DNA of 64,000 nucleotides from Rs1 sp029027825 (GCA_029027825.1 CP093399.1:124001-188000), one strand, 5' to 3'; positions 35,133 through 45,342 are shown, counted from the first letter of the stretch. Numbers and translations are program-made. Notes: generated by a model not told the origin, from the sequence alone.

Positions 35133-36053
35133 ATGCCAGCGCTTACCGACTTATTAAATGTTTTGAAGATGCAAGTGGAAATCTATCACAATGCTAAAGT
35201 TTGTGGCCAGTGGATATTGAAAGAGCATGAGCTGGGAGCTACCTGTTTTCATATTGTTACCCAAGGTCGTTGCGCTATTAATATACCCGAGCATTTTGTA
35301 GGGACTTTAGACAGCGGAGATTTAGTCATTTTCCCCCGAGAATTGGCACATACCATGACAGCCATTGATAGCGATGGATCCACGCAAGTTCATTTAGACT
35401 ATAAGATCGCAGCCACCCTTCAAGGTACTGGCATGCTGTGTGGTAAAGTGCTTTTTCAACACCCTGCAATCAATCAATTACTGAGCGCTTTACCAGCGGT
35501 CTTTATTATTCAACGGGCGCAGAGTGCCCAATGGTTAGAGCCGTTACTAAGCCTAATTCTAGATCAAAGTTATCAACCTAACGTCGCTTCAAGTATCTTG
35601 CTTAATCGGCTTTGCGAAATATTATTCATCTATGGCTTGGAACAGCATATAGCTCAGATAAAGACCGGCGATAGCCCCAGTTTTATCGCACTGTATAGCC
35701 ATCCCAAGCTATCTAAAGCAGTGGCGGCAATTCATTCAAACCCCGCCAAAAGTTGGAGTTTGGCTGAGCTGGCACAATGCACTCATCAATCCAGAACCTC
35801 TTTTTGCAACAGCTTCAAAAAAGTCAGCAGTTGGAGTGCTATCGAGTATCTAAGCTGGTGGCGAATGCAATTAGCTTGGGATGCACTGCTGTCAGGTCAA
35901 CCGGTGGCTACCGTGGCAGAGCAAGTAGGCTATCAATCTGAATCGGCTTTTTCGCGGGTGTTTAAAAAACAGTTTTCAGTCAGCGCCGGTAAAGTACGGC
36001 GTGCACCATTACTCTATCAATCCTCTGGCTTCGCAGCATCGAATAGCGTGTAG
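35133..36053 (+). CDS. AraC-family transcriptional regulator with cupin sensor
   Basis: A 306-residue regulator. The N-terminal half (about 1-170) is a cupin-type AraC_binding domain; HIVTQGRCAIN and GDLVIFPRELAHTM mark its beta strands and metal/ligand site. The C-terminal half (about 195-295) is the double helix-turn-helix: SLAELAQCTHQSRTSFCNSF is the first HTH and VATVAEQVGYQSESAFSRVF the second. It is divergent from the AhpD-like gene, the classical layout for AraC-type regulators and their target. AAAGGAATTTC precedes the ATG. Confidence 0.92.
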   Translation: MPALTDLLNVLKMQVEIYHNAKVCGQWILKEHELGATCFHIVTQGRCAINIPEHFVGTLDSGDLVIFPRELAHTMTAIDSDGSTQVHLDYKIAATLQGTGMLCGKVLFQHPAINQLLSALPAVFIIQRAQSAQWLEPLLSLILDQSYQPNVASSILLNRLCEILFIYGLEQHIAQIKTGDSPSFIALYSHPKLSKAVAAIHSNPAKSWSLAELAQCTHQSRTSFCNSFKKVSSWSAIEYLSWWRMQLAWDALLSGQPVATVAEQVGYQSESAFSRVFKKQFSVSAGKVRRAPLLYQSSGFAASNSV

Positions 36054-36207
36054 TCGCTACGGGTAGCTGGTTTTTAAGGTTAACTTTAAAGGAGTACTTT
36101 AAACAATAAAGCCCGATTTAAACGTGGATTAAAATTCGAAGTGGATCACTACATAAGCTGTTAGAGCAGCCCGGTGTTCGCCCATTAAATTCCAATGTAG
36201 AACTAAT

Positions 36208-36247
36208 ATCTTACGCTCTGTATTCACTTTGAAGGCACTGATTCAGG
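36208..36247. repeat. Family-2 repeat, solitary right end
   Basis: The sequence TACGCTCTGTATTCACTTTG then AAGGCACTGATTCAGG is the reverse complement of the family-2 opening. The partner end is not visible within 300 bp. Confidence 0.5.
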
Positions 36248-36555
36248 ATATAGGTTATTTATCATCGTGTAATCTATATATAGAAACCTCTTCAGTTTTT
36301 TAGTTTGATCAGCCTAGCTGATTTTTTGTGTGCTTGAAAGACTAACAGCCAGTAATTAAACCCTCAGAGGTATCACAACGCTATCAGTTGATAGGCTGAT
36401 GAATAACATAGATATTAAATTATAATTGAAAACTAAACAGGGCTAGACTGCACCTGTATTATCATTGATAATAGCTGAATTATTATAATAAAGTGGCTGT
36501 ATTAAGCTGCATTTAAATAACAAGTTTACTTCTGAAATTACTTTTTTGTGACTGC

Positions 36556-36729
36556 GAGATCTCTGCATTAATCTTGCGAGCGGGCGAAGGAAGGCAAGAC
36601 AAAAACCAGCGAGATAGCGGAGTTAGTATGCCCTTCTTACTGGTATAAATGAGCATGTTGAGCAGGTTTTTAACGCCGTATTACCGAGCGCAGTTATCAT
36701 ACCCTCTGGGTAAGTTATGTAGAGGTCTT
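36556..36729 (-). mobile_element. Family-1 MITE-like element, reverse orientation
   Basis: A 174-bp copy from GAGATCTCTGCATTAATCTT to GTTATGTAGAGGTCTT. It is flanked by exact 5-bp repeats ACTGC (36551-36555, 36730-36734). It has the CATACCCTCTGGGTAA segment beside its right end. Confidence 0.87.
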
Positions 36730-36921
36730 ACTGCGGCAGTGCCACCTGCGGGCCCCTGTTGGTTTAGTAGTCATCTCGTCAAAATGGCCCTAGTAATAAA
36801 ATCGGCATGAATCTATACAAATCCAAGTTTATAGCACTCTCCGTGCCGCTGTGCGCATTTCATCACAATGAATAAGATGGTTTAAATTATTTTGTATACA
36901 TCAAGACAGCTCTGGAAATCA

Positions 36922-39777
36922 ATGAAATACCCGGATGCAAAGACTTTACTCGCCTATCAAATGCGAGGATCTATCTGCATAGTACTGCTAATCATCACAG
37001 GCTTTTTTGGTCATTCGGTACACAACCTCAACAGTGATCATGAAGAGAATTTAGTTAACCTAGAGAAAGAGACTTACCAGCGACAAAAATCTCGTATCAA
37101 GAGCGAAATCGCCGCGGCAAAGAGCTATATATCCTATATGAGCGACAGTGCCGAGCGAGAGCTTAAAAGGCAAGCTAAGGCCAAGGTTGAACAGGCAATA
37201 GCTATTGCAGGTGCCATCTATTTACAGCAGCGAGACCATTTAAGCGAATCAGAGTTGAAATCATTAATTAAAGAGACGTTGCTCTCCGTGCGTTTCTTTG
37301 CCGGTCGGGGCTACTATTTCATCACACAATTCCATGCCGACGGCAGCTATAGCAGCGTTTTAAATGCCGTAGCCGATATCGAGAGCGAGCTTTATCTATC
37401 AGCCCCAGCCAAGCTAGCAGGGAAGAGGGTGCTGCAATCGATACGAAACCCGGACGGAGCAGGGTTTGCTGAATACCAGTGGCCCAGTCTTGAAGACACT
37501 AGTATTTATCGTGATAAAATCACCTATAGTCAGTTATTTACTCCCTATGGATGGGTGATTGGTAGCGGTGATTATATCGACAGTTTTGCCAGTGATCTTC
37601 GCCAGAGCGCGCTACAGAGATTTGCCGATATTAAAATTGGCCAAGCTGGCTACATTTCTGTTATCGATAGGTCCGGGAAAATATTACTCAACCCTACATT
37701 TGCCAACAAATTTGGCAGCAGTGATTATCCTGAAGTACTGGGTGAAAAAAATCTGGCCAAATTATTGCGATTTTCCGAGGAGGGTGGGGGGGCGATCAAT
37801 TATGACTGGGAAAAGTTAACCGGGGCCAAAGTCTCTGCTAAATTAGCACTGGTAGAATACGTTAAAAGTTATCGTTGGATCATTTTAGCGGGAACTTATG
37901 ATCCTGTATTAGATGAGCAATTTGTTACTAAAACAAAACTAGTGCACGCCAAAGCTGAGCAGCAGTTAGGACTGTTGATTATAACTTTAGTATTTTCGCT
38001 GTTGGGAGCAGTGGCGCTGATTTTTTTATTTGGCCGCTTCTATAAAAGAGCATTTGGTCGTTACCAACTTAACATCGAGAGCCAAAAACAACATTTGCAG
38101 GACAATGCAAAGCAGTTAAGTATCGCCGCACGATTTTTTGAATCCTCTGCAGAGGGGATTGTAGTGACAGACCCAGAGCAGAAAATAATTGCGGTTAATC
38201 CCGCCTGTTGTGCAATGACTGGCTATAGCGAAATAGAGATACTAGGCAATTCTCCGGTACTTTTCTCTTCGGGACAGGAGAGCGATAGATTCTATCAACA
38301 GATGTGGCAAGCGATAAATAAAATAGGTAAGTGGCAGGGAGAAATGTGTAATAAGCGTAAAAATGGAGAACTATATCCGCAGTGGATCTCTATAGCGTCC
38401 TGTTGTGATAATCAAGGCAAGGTGTTGAACTATATAGCTATTTTTAGTGATACAACCCAGAATAAAGTAGTGGAAAGAGAGTTGCGGAATCTAGCTCAAT
38501 ACGACCAACTTACGGATCTTGCCAACCGCAGGCTGCTCACTGAGCGAGTTGAACAGGCAATTAATTACTGTGATAGTGAGAAAAACCAGCAATTGGCACT
38601 ATTGTTTATCGATCTTGACCGATTTAAGAACATTAACGATTCACTGGGACATGCTGTCGGTGACAAGGTGCTGCAGATAACGGCTCAGCGCCTGCTTAAA
38701 ACCTTTCGTAGTAGTGATACTGTATGTCGGTTAGGTGGTGATGAGTTTATTGTTTTAGTCAATGACTTAGAAGCGAAGGAGGCTGCCGAACAATTTGCTA
38801 ACCAAGTATTAAAAGAATTGGCTAATCCACTGCATATCGAAGAGTTAGACTTAGTAGTAACAACGAGTATCGGCATTGCCCTCTATCCAGATAACGGTAG
38901 AGATTTTGGTACTTTGATGAAAAATGCAGATGCAGCTCTCTATCACGCTAAAAGTAAAGGGCGTAATAATTTTCAATTTTTCACTGAGGATATGAATGCT
39001 CGCGCTCTCTATAAACTCAGCATTGAACGCGGCTTACGCAGCGCCCTTAAACACAGCGAATTCGAACTTCACTACCAAGCTCAGTACGACTTAGCAACGG
39101 GAATAATCTGTGGTTGTGAGGCGTTATTACGCTGGAATAGTCCCGATCGAGGCTTAGTGCCGCCCGACGAATTTATCAGTATAGCGGAAGAGACAGGAAT
39201 TATTATCCCAATTGGTCGCTGGGTATTAGAGGAAGCTTGTAGACAGGCGATATGCTGGCAGCAGCGGGGGCTAATTGCCATCCCAATAGCTGTCAACGTT
39301 TCCAGTGCACAGTTTAATCAAGAGTTGGTCCCCAGTATTCTCGACATATTAGAGAATACTGGCCTAGACCCGAAGTGGTTGGTAATTGAAGTGACGGAAA
39401 GTGCACTGATGTATGACCCGGAATTTACCCGTACAGCTCTACTGGAATTACAGGACGCAGGCATTGAAATTGCCTTAGATGATTTTGGCACCGGCTATTC
39501 GAGTTTGGCTTATTTAAAAAGCTTTCCAATCAATAAACTGAAAATAGATCGTACTTTTATCAAAGGTTTACCTGAAGATAAGGATGATATTGCGCTGACC
39601 CGATCTATTATAGACATTGCCCGTAATTTGAATATGCTGACCGTAGCCGAAGGGGTAGAAACAGAGCAGCAGCGGCTATTCTTAAGCGAGCTTGGCTGCT
39701 GCCAAATGCAGGGGTTTTTAAAAGCGAGACCACTGGTAAAGTCAGACTTTGAAGCCCAGATTTTACAGCAGTGCTAG
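36922..39777 (+). CDS. Cache-PAS-GGDEF-EAL cyclic-di-GMP protein
   Basis: A roughly 951-residue membrane protein that can make and break cyclic-di-GMP. A transmembrane helix lies near residues 12-32, a periplasmic Cache sensor at about 60-330 (GRGYYFITQFHADG and, later, GYISVIDRSGKILLNP), and a second helix near 350-375. A PAS domain follows (about 400-520, FFESSAEGIVVTDPEQKI). GGDEF is at about 604 (RLGGDEFIV) with the inhibitory RSSD site upstream. EAL follows (about 700-945: CEALLRW, IEVTESAL, LDDFGTGYSS, KLKIDRTFI, AEGVETE) with catalytic residues intact. I prefer the ATG at 36922 to a TTG ten codons earlier. No operon partner. Confidence 0.93.
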   Translation: MKYPDAKTLLAYQMRGSICIVLLIITGFFGHSVHNLNSDHEENLVNLEKETYQRQKSRIKSEIAAAKSYISYMSDSAERELKRQAKAKVEQAIAIAGAIYLQQRDHLSESELKSLIKETLLSVRFFAGRGYYFITQFHADGSYSSVLNAVADIESELYLSAPAKLAGKRVLQSIRNPDGAGFAEYQWPSLEDTSIYRDKITYSQLFTPYGWVIGSGDYIDSFASDLRQSALQRFADIKIGQAGYISVIDRSGKILLNPTFANKFGSSDYPEVLGEKNLAKLLRFSEEGGGAINYDWEKLTGAKVSAKLALVEYVKSYRWIILAGTYDPVLDEQFVTKTKLVHAKAEQQLGLLIITLVFSLLGAVALIFLFGRFYKRAFGRYQLNIESQKQHLQDNAKQLSIAARFFESSAEGIVVTDPEQKIIAVNPACCAMTGYSEIEILGNSPVLFSSGQESDRFYQQMWQAINKIGKWQGEMCNKRKNGELYPQWISIASCCDNQGKVLNYIAIFSDTTQNKVVERELRNLAQYDQLTDLANRRLLTERVEQAINYCDSEKNQQLALLFIDLDRFKNINDSLGHAVGDKVLQITAQRLLKTFRSSDTVCRLGGDEFIVLVNDLEAKEAAEQFANQVLKELANPLHIEELDLVVTTSIGIALYPDNGRDFGTLMKNADAALYHAKSKGRNNFQFFTEDMNARALYKLSIERGLRSALKHSEFELHYQAQYDLATGIICGCEALLRWNSPDRGLVPPDEFISIAEETGIIIPIGRWVLEEACRQAICWQQRGLIAIPIAVNVSSAQFNQELVPSILDILENTGLDPKWLVIEVTESALMYDPEFTRTALLELQDAGIEIALDDFGTGYSSLAYLKSFPINKLKIDRTFIKGLPEDKDDIALTRSIIDIARNLNMLTVAEGVETEQQRLFLSELGCCQMQGFLKARPLVKSDFEAQILQQC

Positions 39778-39888
39778 TTTGATGGCTCTCTTGGGTTAGG
39801 TCTAGATTGCAGCAATTTGGTTGAATGTTGGATTTATATATTGTCACTAAGAGGGCTTACGGCATTTGCTAGTAGTAAAATATAGCGC

Positions 39889-40443
39889 TTACTGCGGTGC
39901 TTTTTTGTGATACTCGTTTATCATTAGGCCATAAATATGGTGACTGACTATTTTACCGTGTAAATTCTCTGAGTTTCTTATGCTACCTTCTAACTTAAAC
40001 CCAAGTCTCTCACATACCTGTTGACTAGCTAGGTTTTCAGAGGCCGTTCTAATCTCAATTTTTTGCATCGCTAAAGTTGTAAAAGCATAATCGATCAAGC
40101 AGCGACAAGATTTCGTGACTATTCCTCGGCCCTGGTACTCAGCTGAGATCCAATAGCCAATGATTACTTTTTTAAGCTGATCATCCATTACATTGTATGT
40201 TATTACCCCAACCAACTGGCCGTCATATTTAATACCACAGGCCAGCTCGGTATTTTCAGCAAGCCCCATCAGACAAGCTTTAATAAATTCTTTAGTGTCA
40301 TCTGCGCTTTTTGTTGCAGGGGGCCAGACCATCCACTGTTGTAAATAGCTGCGATTTTGATCTATTAAATTAAACAGTTCCTCTGCATCGCGGTGCGTCA
40401 CGAGGTGCAAACTTACTTTATCTTCTCCTACTTTACTGAACAT
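39889..40443 (-). CDS. GNAT acetyltransferase, RimJ/RimL type
   Basis: A 184-residue acetyltransferase. The opening VSLHLVTHRDAEELFNLIDQ, the acetyl-CoA motif YQGRGIVTKSCRCLIDYAFT (about 110-130) and the ending QQVCERLGFKLEGSIRN are those of the RimJ/RimL ribosomal-protein-serine branch, which acetylates N-terminal amines or related amines. The target here is unknown. It is monocistronic. The upstream AGGGGAGCATCAA gives a ribosome-binding site. Confidence 0.9.
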   Translation of the reverse strand: MFSKVGEDKVSLHLVTHRDAEELFNLIDQNRSYLQQWMVWPPATKSADDTKEFIKACLMGLAENTELACGIKYDGQLVGVITYNVMDDQLKKVIIGYWISAEYQGRGIVTKSCRCLIDYAFTTLAMQKIEIRTASENLASQQVCERLGFKLEGSIRNSENLHGKIVSHHIYGLMINEYHKKAPQ

Positions 40444-40579
40444 TTGATGCTCCCCTTAGAAATCAACACTCTCGTAAGCTGTGGATCGACACTTGTTCCT
40501 CTAGAAAACAGTCCCCCTTAAATCACTCGCGCTTATGAGCAGTAGCGCTGCCAGCGTAGCAGTTTTCTACTGATTTATA

Positions 40580-41092
40580 TTAGGGGAGTTGTATAGATTT
40601 AATGCTTTCGCGCAGTACTGTTTCATACTTTGAAAAGTCTTCTTTAGTGGAGTTGAAGTTGAAAATCAGCATTTTCTTACCGTAGCTAGTGATCAGCATA
40701 ATATTGTAAATATCGGTATCAATTGCATTTGAGGTCATCTCCAAAAACAGCCACTTTTTACCTGATAGCTCAATAATCTCCCGCTTTTTCCATTCAATTC
40801 CCGGAATGACTCGATCAAAGGTTTTCTTGAAATGATTCATCACGGCAGATAAAGGTACCGTCGATATGTTGTTAGGTTTGAGGTCGTAGGCAATGGTAGT
40901 GGATGCTGATTTATTACCTACCACCCATTTAGGCGCATTTTTTTGTGGCCACTTAAGGTCAATAATTTCTTGCGCTACCGGCTGAAACTCATCCGGAGCA
41001 GCAAACGAAATACCACTGTCAGAGATACTAATTGCTTGCGCCATAGATGCGAGCGAAAATGTCAGCATCATCAAGCCTAATAAAAATTTCAT
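40580..41092 (-). CDS. Hypothetical secreted protein
   Basis: A 170-residue protein with a clear Sec signal peptide (residues 1-20, MKFLLGLMMLTFSLASMAQA). The mature part is a mixed alpha/beta domain of about 150 residues with no cysteine pairs or known catalytic motif that I recognise. The layout, with a conserved Trp-Leu-Phe-Leu core (GKKWLFLEMTS) and a C-terminal helix ending in SIKSIQLP, recalls small periplasmic domains of the DcrB/PsbP kind, but this is only a weak resemblance. Its promoter lies in the 41093-41259 interval, beside a family-1 element. Confidence 0.7.
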   Translation of the reverse strand: MKFLLGLMMLTFSLASMAQAISISDSGISFAAPDEFQPVAQEIIDLKWPQKNAPKWVVGNKSASTTIAYDLKPNNISTVPLSAVMNHFKKTFDRVIPGIEWKKREIIELSGKKWLFLEMTSNAIDTDIYNIMLITSYGKKMLIFNFNSTKEDFSKYETVLRESIKSIQLP

Positions 41093-41634
41093 TGCGGATT
41101 CCTACAGAGTGAACACAGCGGTATTGTGGCTATGTATAAAAAGTTCGAACACCTTATTTAGACAAATCTGACAGTCTCAAATATTACTTACCCAAATTCA
41201 TTATAACACCCTCTACAGAGGGGAGTTCTATCTATAAAGACTATGCCAAAATATATACTGAGACCTCTGCATAACTTACCCAGAGGGTATGATAACTGCG
41301 CTCGGTAATACGGCGTTAAAAACCGGCTCGATATGCTCATTTACACCAGTAATACCCATAAACAGGGGCACACTGTACCCAAAGTGAGGGGCATACTAAT
41401 TCCGCTATCACGCCGGTTTTTGCCTTGTATTACCTTCTCTCGTAACGTTATGCAGAGGTCTCATACTAATATTTAGTTGGTCGGAAAAAGATCGGTCACG
41501 TCTTTCAGCTCCCTAAAAGCTCTATGACTCAGAAGTTGCAGAGCTTTAGAAAAATACAGTTGAGTTGAAATGCCGACAAACCTTAAAGGGTGCACTGAAC
41601 ACCCTTATAAGCGATGCGTTTGGCAAAATCTATA
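41093..41634. other. Non-coding gap with a family-1 element
   Basis: A 542-bp gap, of which 203 bp are the family-1 element at 41260-41462. The remaining sequence has no gene. A weak hairpin AGCTCCCTAAAAGCTC lies near 41510; nothing else was recognised. Confidence 0.5.
41260..41462 (+). mobile_element. Family-1 MITE-like element, fullest copy
   Basis: A 203-bp copy with perfect 16-bp inverted ends and exact 5-bp flanking repeats ATACT (41255-41259, 41463-41467). It has both optional segments: TTACCCAGAGGGTATGATAA beside the left end and TACCCAAAGTGAGGGGCATA in the middle. It is the best reference copy for the family. Confidence 0.9.
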
Positions 41635-43347
41635 TTATTCCTTTGCTGCAGCCCAATGCTTACACTTAGTTGTCTTGCCAATGCCTGGGTTGAAAGAGTT
41701 AGTCGGATCTAATTGTCGGTAAAAAGACTTTAACGCATCTTTGGCAAAATACTCGTGACCAACATTGTGCTCGGCGGGGTATTCGGCGCCTCTCGCATCA
41801 AAAGTTGCCAAAATTTTATTCTTCAGCGCTTTGGCATCGACGCCTTTTTTGAGAATATAATTTTGGTGCATCACGTGGCAGAATAAATGCCCGTAGTAAA
41901 TTTTAACCGCAATCAGATCGTCAATCTCCGGCGGCAGCGTTTCAAACCACTCTTTCTCGTTGCGCGGAAAGGCCACATCAATAGTCATTAACGCCCCTAG
42001 CTCTTTAGCGTGCATGACCTGGTAGCGGCCAATCGCACCGCCAGCAACAAAGCGGTGCAAGATTGCTTTGTCTCCTTCCTCCGGTGTGCATTCGAAGTAG
42101 TTACCCTCATTCTTGGCAAAGAAATCTGCTAGATAAGCGCGGCCCTCGTCAACCCCGTCACCACTCATTTCAACGATCCAGTGATGTTGATACAAGTCTC
42201 GGTATTCATCCATTCTTTTCGGTAAATGGTTGGGCCATAAATAGCTTAAATACTGCATCCCAATATCAGAAATTTTGCTAGGTAAGAATTTAAAGTTAGC
42301 AGCAATGCGATCGACATAACGTTTTATGGCGAACATTTTAGGGATGTATTTCGAGCCGAGTTTATCGATCACCAAAAAAGTGTCTTTACCGTATTTTTTG
42401 GCTGCATCGTAACAGTCGCGGTGTAGGTACTCACCGGAGACCGGTAAGTTTTTAAAGCTGCCAAGCATGTCGCGGCGGATCTTTGCCAGTACTTGGGCAT
42501 CATTGGTACCAATGTAAAATACTTGCTGTCTTTTAGGTATTGGGTAAGTGTCTAAACGTACCGCAAATACCGCCAGCTTACCGGCGCTGCCAGAGGCTTC
42601 ATAGAGACGGCGACCATCGTTATTGAATCGTGACGGGGTGTCTGCATCTATGTCTCTAACTCGCTGGTGATATTCTTGATCAGAAGCGTGCCCAGTAGGC
42701 GTGCCTACTTCTTTAGCCGTGTAATTTTGCTGTTGTAAATTAGTTAAAATTTGTTCTGGTGTGTCACCTAGTTCAATACCTAAGTTATTGATCAGTGACA
42801 GTTTTCCCTGGTCATCAATGTGTGCATAGATAGCCAGCTCAGTGTAGGCTGGCCCCCGCTGCACTAGTGCACCACCAGAATTATTACAAATACCGCCGAC
42901 AATCGAGGCGCCGATACAGGAAGAGCCTATCACTGAATGTGGCTCGCGTCCGTGCGGCTTTAATAGATCTTCTAAGCCAAACAAGGTGCTGCCAGCCAGC
43001 CCGACAATTTGCTCAGCGTTGTTGATCAATTGTATATCGCTGATTCGCATCGTTGAGATGATAACGATTGGCCGGTCATAATCGTTACCATCGGGAGTAG
43101 ATCCGCCGGTCAACCCAGTGTTTGCTGCCTGCATGATGACAGCGACATCGGCGGCCACGCAAGCTTCAAGTAACTGCCAAATTTGATACAAAGTAGCAGG
43201 TCTGACCACTGCTAATGCCGCACCGGAGCCAAAGCGAAAGCCCTTGCAAAAAGGTTGCATTTTTGTGGTGTCGGTCAAGGTAAACTTTGCGCCGACGACG
43301 GCCTGCAAGGCTTGAATAAGGGAGCTGTTTTCAGAGTTGCCAGTCAT
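41635..43347 (-). CDS. dld: D-lactate dehydrogenase (quinone-linked), FAD-dependent
   Basis: A 570-residue peripheral-membrane flavoprotein that oxidises D-lactate to pyruvate and passes electrons to quinone. It matches E. coli Dld (571 residues) from end to end. The FAD-binding region has MQAANTGLTGGSTPDGNDYD and GREPHSVIGSSCIGASIVGG. The substrate and membrane-binding parts follow, ending YPAEHNVGHEYFAKDAL and DPTNSFNPGIGKTTK. No neighbouring lactate permease is present, although TRAP transporters of the nearby kind can carry hydroxy acids. It is monocistronic. Confidence 0.96.
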   Translation of the reverse strand: MTGNSENSSLIQALQAVVGAKFTLTDTTKMQPFCKGFRFGSGAALAVVRPATLYQIWQLLEACVAADVAVIMQAANTGLTGGSTPDGNDYDRPIVIISTMRISDIQLINNAEQIVGLAGSTLFGLEDLLKPHGREPHSVIGSSCIGASIVGGICNNSGGALVQRGPAYTELAIYAHIDDQGKLSLINNLGIELGDTPEQILTNLQQQNYTAKEVGTPTGHASDQEYHQRVRDIDADTPSRFNNDGRRLYEASGSAGKLAVFAVRLDTYPIPKRQQVFYIGTNDAQVLAKIRRDMLGSFKNLPVSGEYLHRDCYDAAKKYGKDTFLVIDKLGSKYIPKMFAIKRYVDRIAANFKFLPSKISDIGMQYLSYLWPNHLPKRMDEYRDLYQHHWIVEMSGDGVDEGRAYLADFFAKNEGNYFECTPEEGDKAILHRFVAGGAIGRYQVMHAKELGALMTIDVAFPRNEKEWFETLPPEIDDLIAVKIYYGHLFCHVMHQNYILKKGVDAKALKNKILATFDARGAEYPAEHNVGHEYFAKDALKSFYRQLDPTNSFNPGIGKTTKCKHWAAAKE

Positions 43348-43750
43348 TTAAAATCTCAATTAAATCAGTGAATAGTGAATATAGACCAGTGAATTAGGTC
43401 AGTAAATAAAGATCAGTTACCAGTGCGCGCCAGTATACCCCAATGCTTGACTGGAATGAATATCACGCTCCTTAGCGAGCCATATTCAAGGCTCTTAATA
43501 GCTGCTGAATAAGCTAAAACAGGGTGCAGCCCTTGAATTAATTACACTTTGATTATCGTTAATAAAAACTGATTTGTTTTAAAATAGACAATATTAAAGT
43601 TGGCAGTCAAAAATTGCTCGCCACTTAAGCAGGCATTACATAAGTCGCTACCAGCTAGCGTAGGTCTAGGGGAGAGGATTTGCATTGTGAATTCACTTTC
43701 TTTAAGCTTCGTTCACTTGGAGTTCAATTCATCATATAAGGGAATATAGA
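43348..43750. other. Divergent gap upstream of dld and a secreted-protein gene
   Basis: A 403-bp AT-rich interval with no gene. The short direct repeats AGTGAAT (near 43370-43396) and GATCAG could belong to a regulator site for dld, but the match is too short to claim. Confidence 0.4.
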
Positions 43751-44290
43751 ATGTTAAATATAATCACCCCCATTGTAATCTGTGGCTGGATAATTATATC
43801 GGCGAGCAGCTGGGCTGGTACACAAAATATTTTACATTATAAAATCTATGGTATGCAGCCTGGGGAAATAGAATACAGCGTATCCTTGGCCTCTAAAGCT
43901 AAGCATAATGGTATTCAAGATAAACTCTTATTGAATTGCAATAATTTAGGTAGTCCATCATTGATGTGGATAAATGAGACTTCACCGGCACGGACTATTT
44001 ATTTAAATGGCAGCCCTTCAAGCCTGGTAACCAAACCAGGTCTCGCCACTTTAAACAGTGACTCATTTGAATACTGGGCAGGTGAAGCCGAATCAAAAAC
44101 CATCAGCATGCAGCAATCACAAGTTAGTAGCGAAGTGCTGCAAATATTTATCCAGGACATAGCTAGTGCAGACCGCTTATACATGAGATTAAAAGCAGCT
44201 AATTCACCAGCGAGAACCGAGTTTAAAGTAGAAAAATTGCAACAACATACCGCTGATATCCTACAGTGTTTAGAGGATATCAGTGGGTAG
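43751..44290 (+). CDS. Hypothetical exported protein
   Basis: A 179-residue protein with an N-terminal hydrophobic stretch (residues about 3-19, NIITPIVICGWIIISAS) ending in SWAGTQ, which fits signal peptidase I cleavage after Ala. Two Cys (LLLNCNNL and ILQCLED) could pair outside the cytoplasm. I do not recognise the mature domain. GGGAATATAG provides a ribosome-binding site. The gene is isolated; a worn family-1 right end follows at about 44382-44389. Confidence 0.6.
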   Translation: MLNIITPIVICGWIIISASSWAGTQNILHYKIYGMQPGEIEYSVSLASKAKHNGIQDKLLLNCNNLGSPSLMWINETSPARTIYLNGSPSSLVTKPGLATLNSDSFEYWAGEAESKTISMQQSQVSSEVLQIFIQDIASADRLYMRLKAANSPARTEFKVEKLQQHTADILQCLEDISG

Positions 44291-44381
44291 AGAAGGGTAG
44301 ATATTCGCGAGAGTAAGCGCCGCGTAATGACTAACTACTGCCAAGTTTCCCACAGGGGGTATGCAGTATAAATGAAATGCT

Positions 44382-44389
44382 GAGGTCTC
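44382..44389. repeat. Family-1 right-end remnant
   Basis: The sequence AAATGCTGAGGTCTC (ending 44389) matches the right end of family-1 elements, especially the 20244 copy. The left partner has decayed or is missing. It sits beside the stop codon of the YcxB-like gene. Confidence 0.45.
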
Positions 44390-44395
44390 ATGCTA

Positions 44396-44905
44396 TTACA
44401 CCGACTGCGGCGCCTGTTCTTTGCCATGCACTGCAACTTGACTATCGATATATTCAATAGCTAGTTCGTCCAGACAGCTATTTGATAGATAATTAGCGCC
44501 TTTGGCGTGGCGAATAATCAGCCCTAATTCGGTTTTTTCTAGCGCTGTAATACTCTGCCATTCAATGGTCTTATTAACATAGTCCGAGCTGTTATTAATG
44601 CCAATTTCATTGACTAGCATTGTGACTTTACTCTTATAGGATTTACCAAACATCTGCCGCCACAACCACCAAGTTTTACGGTAGTGAGTACTAAATACTT
44701 CTAATATGCCAAGTGTTATCACAAAAAAAGCTATATATTCGCTGGCTAGGTTAAAGACTAGCAGGCAAGTGCCAAACAGCAGTGAGATAATCGCCCGTTT
44801 ATAATCCATAATAGAGATGTCTACCGCGACAGACTGCTCAAAGCACTCAGTTAAATGCGCCTTGCTGAGAGTAAAAGTTGTGCTGTAGGAATAGCCTTCT
44901 AACAT
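44396..44905 (-). CDS. YcxB-like small membrane protein
   Basis: A roughly 169-residue protein. Two hydrophobic helices (about residues 36-52 and 56-74: AIISLLFGTCLLVFNLA and AFFVITLGILEVF) are followed by a C-terminal domain with EWQSITALEKTELGLIIRH and ANYLSNSCL, the pattern of YcxB-like C-terminal domains. I choose the start at MLEGYSYS, because GGAGCTCGAA provides a ribosome-binding site; an open frame extends 21 codons further. Its function is unknown. Its gene starts 73 bp from a family-1 element. Confidence 0.7.
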   Translation of the reverse strand: MLEGYSYSTTFTLSKAHLTECFEQSVAVDISIMDYKRAIISLLFGTCLLVFNLASEYIAFFVITLGILEVFSTHYRKTWWLWRQMFGKSYKSKVTMLVNEIGINNSSDYVNKTIEWQSITALEKTELGLIIRHAKGANYLSNSCLDELAIEYIDSQVAVHGKEQAPQSV

Positions 44906-45342
44906 TTCGAGCTCCACGATTAATGCAACGCAGTATTTTATACAAGAGTAACGACGAGCGACACTCATTTTTACTCTGAGACCTCTGCATAACTACTGCG
45001 CTCGGTAATACGGCGTTAAAAACCGGCTCAATATGCTCATTTACATCAGTAAAATCCGCTATCTCGCCGGTTTTTGCCTTGTCGTACCTTCGCTCGCAAC
45101 GTTATGCAGAGGTCTCGCAATAATAGTAATTAATACCACCACCATTGAGAACCAGAAAGACTGAGAGCTTCCCGGTAAAAATACTTCGTAGAACGCGACT
45201 GTTATGAGTGTCAGTATGAATAGACTGCTTGGCCTCTGAACAGACAGCCGTTAAGCGTTAAAACCACAACTTCGATTAATTTTTACCTGCAGTGCCTATA
45301 GTATGTAAAATCAGTCAATGCTAAAAATACAGAATGCACAAA
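44906..45342. other. Non-coding gap with a family-1 element
   Basis: A 437-bp gap between two leftward genes. It contains the family-1 element at 44978-45116. The rest (45117-45342) has no recognised signal. Confidence 0.5.
44978..45116 (+). mobile_element. Family-1 MITE-like element, internally shortened
   Basis: A 139-bp copy with perfect ends GAGACCTCTGCATAAC and GTTATGCAGAGGTCTC. The middle jumps from TTTACATCAGTAA straight to AATCCGCTATCTCGCC, lacking the CCCATAAACAGGGGCAC block. The flanks ACTCT and GCAAT do not match. Confidence 0.85.

Larger units (their letters stand above)
36054..36921. other. Non-coding gap with a family-2 remnant and a family-1 element
   Basis: An 868-bp interval. 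A family-2 right-end remnant (about 36208-36247) and a complete family-1 element (36556-36729) are present. No gene was recognised. The promoter of the GGDEF-EAL gene should lie in 36730-36921. Confidence 0.55.
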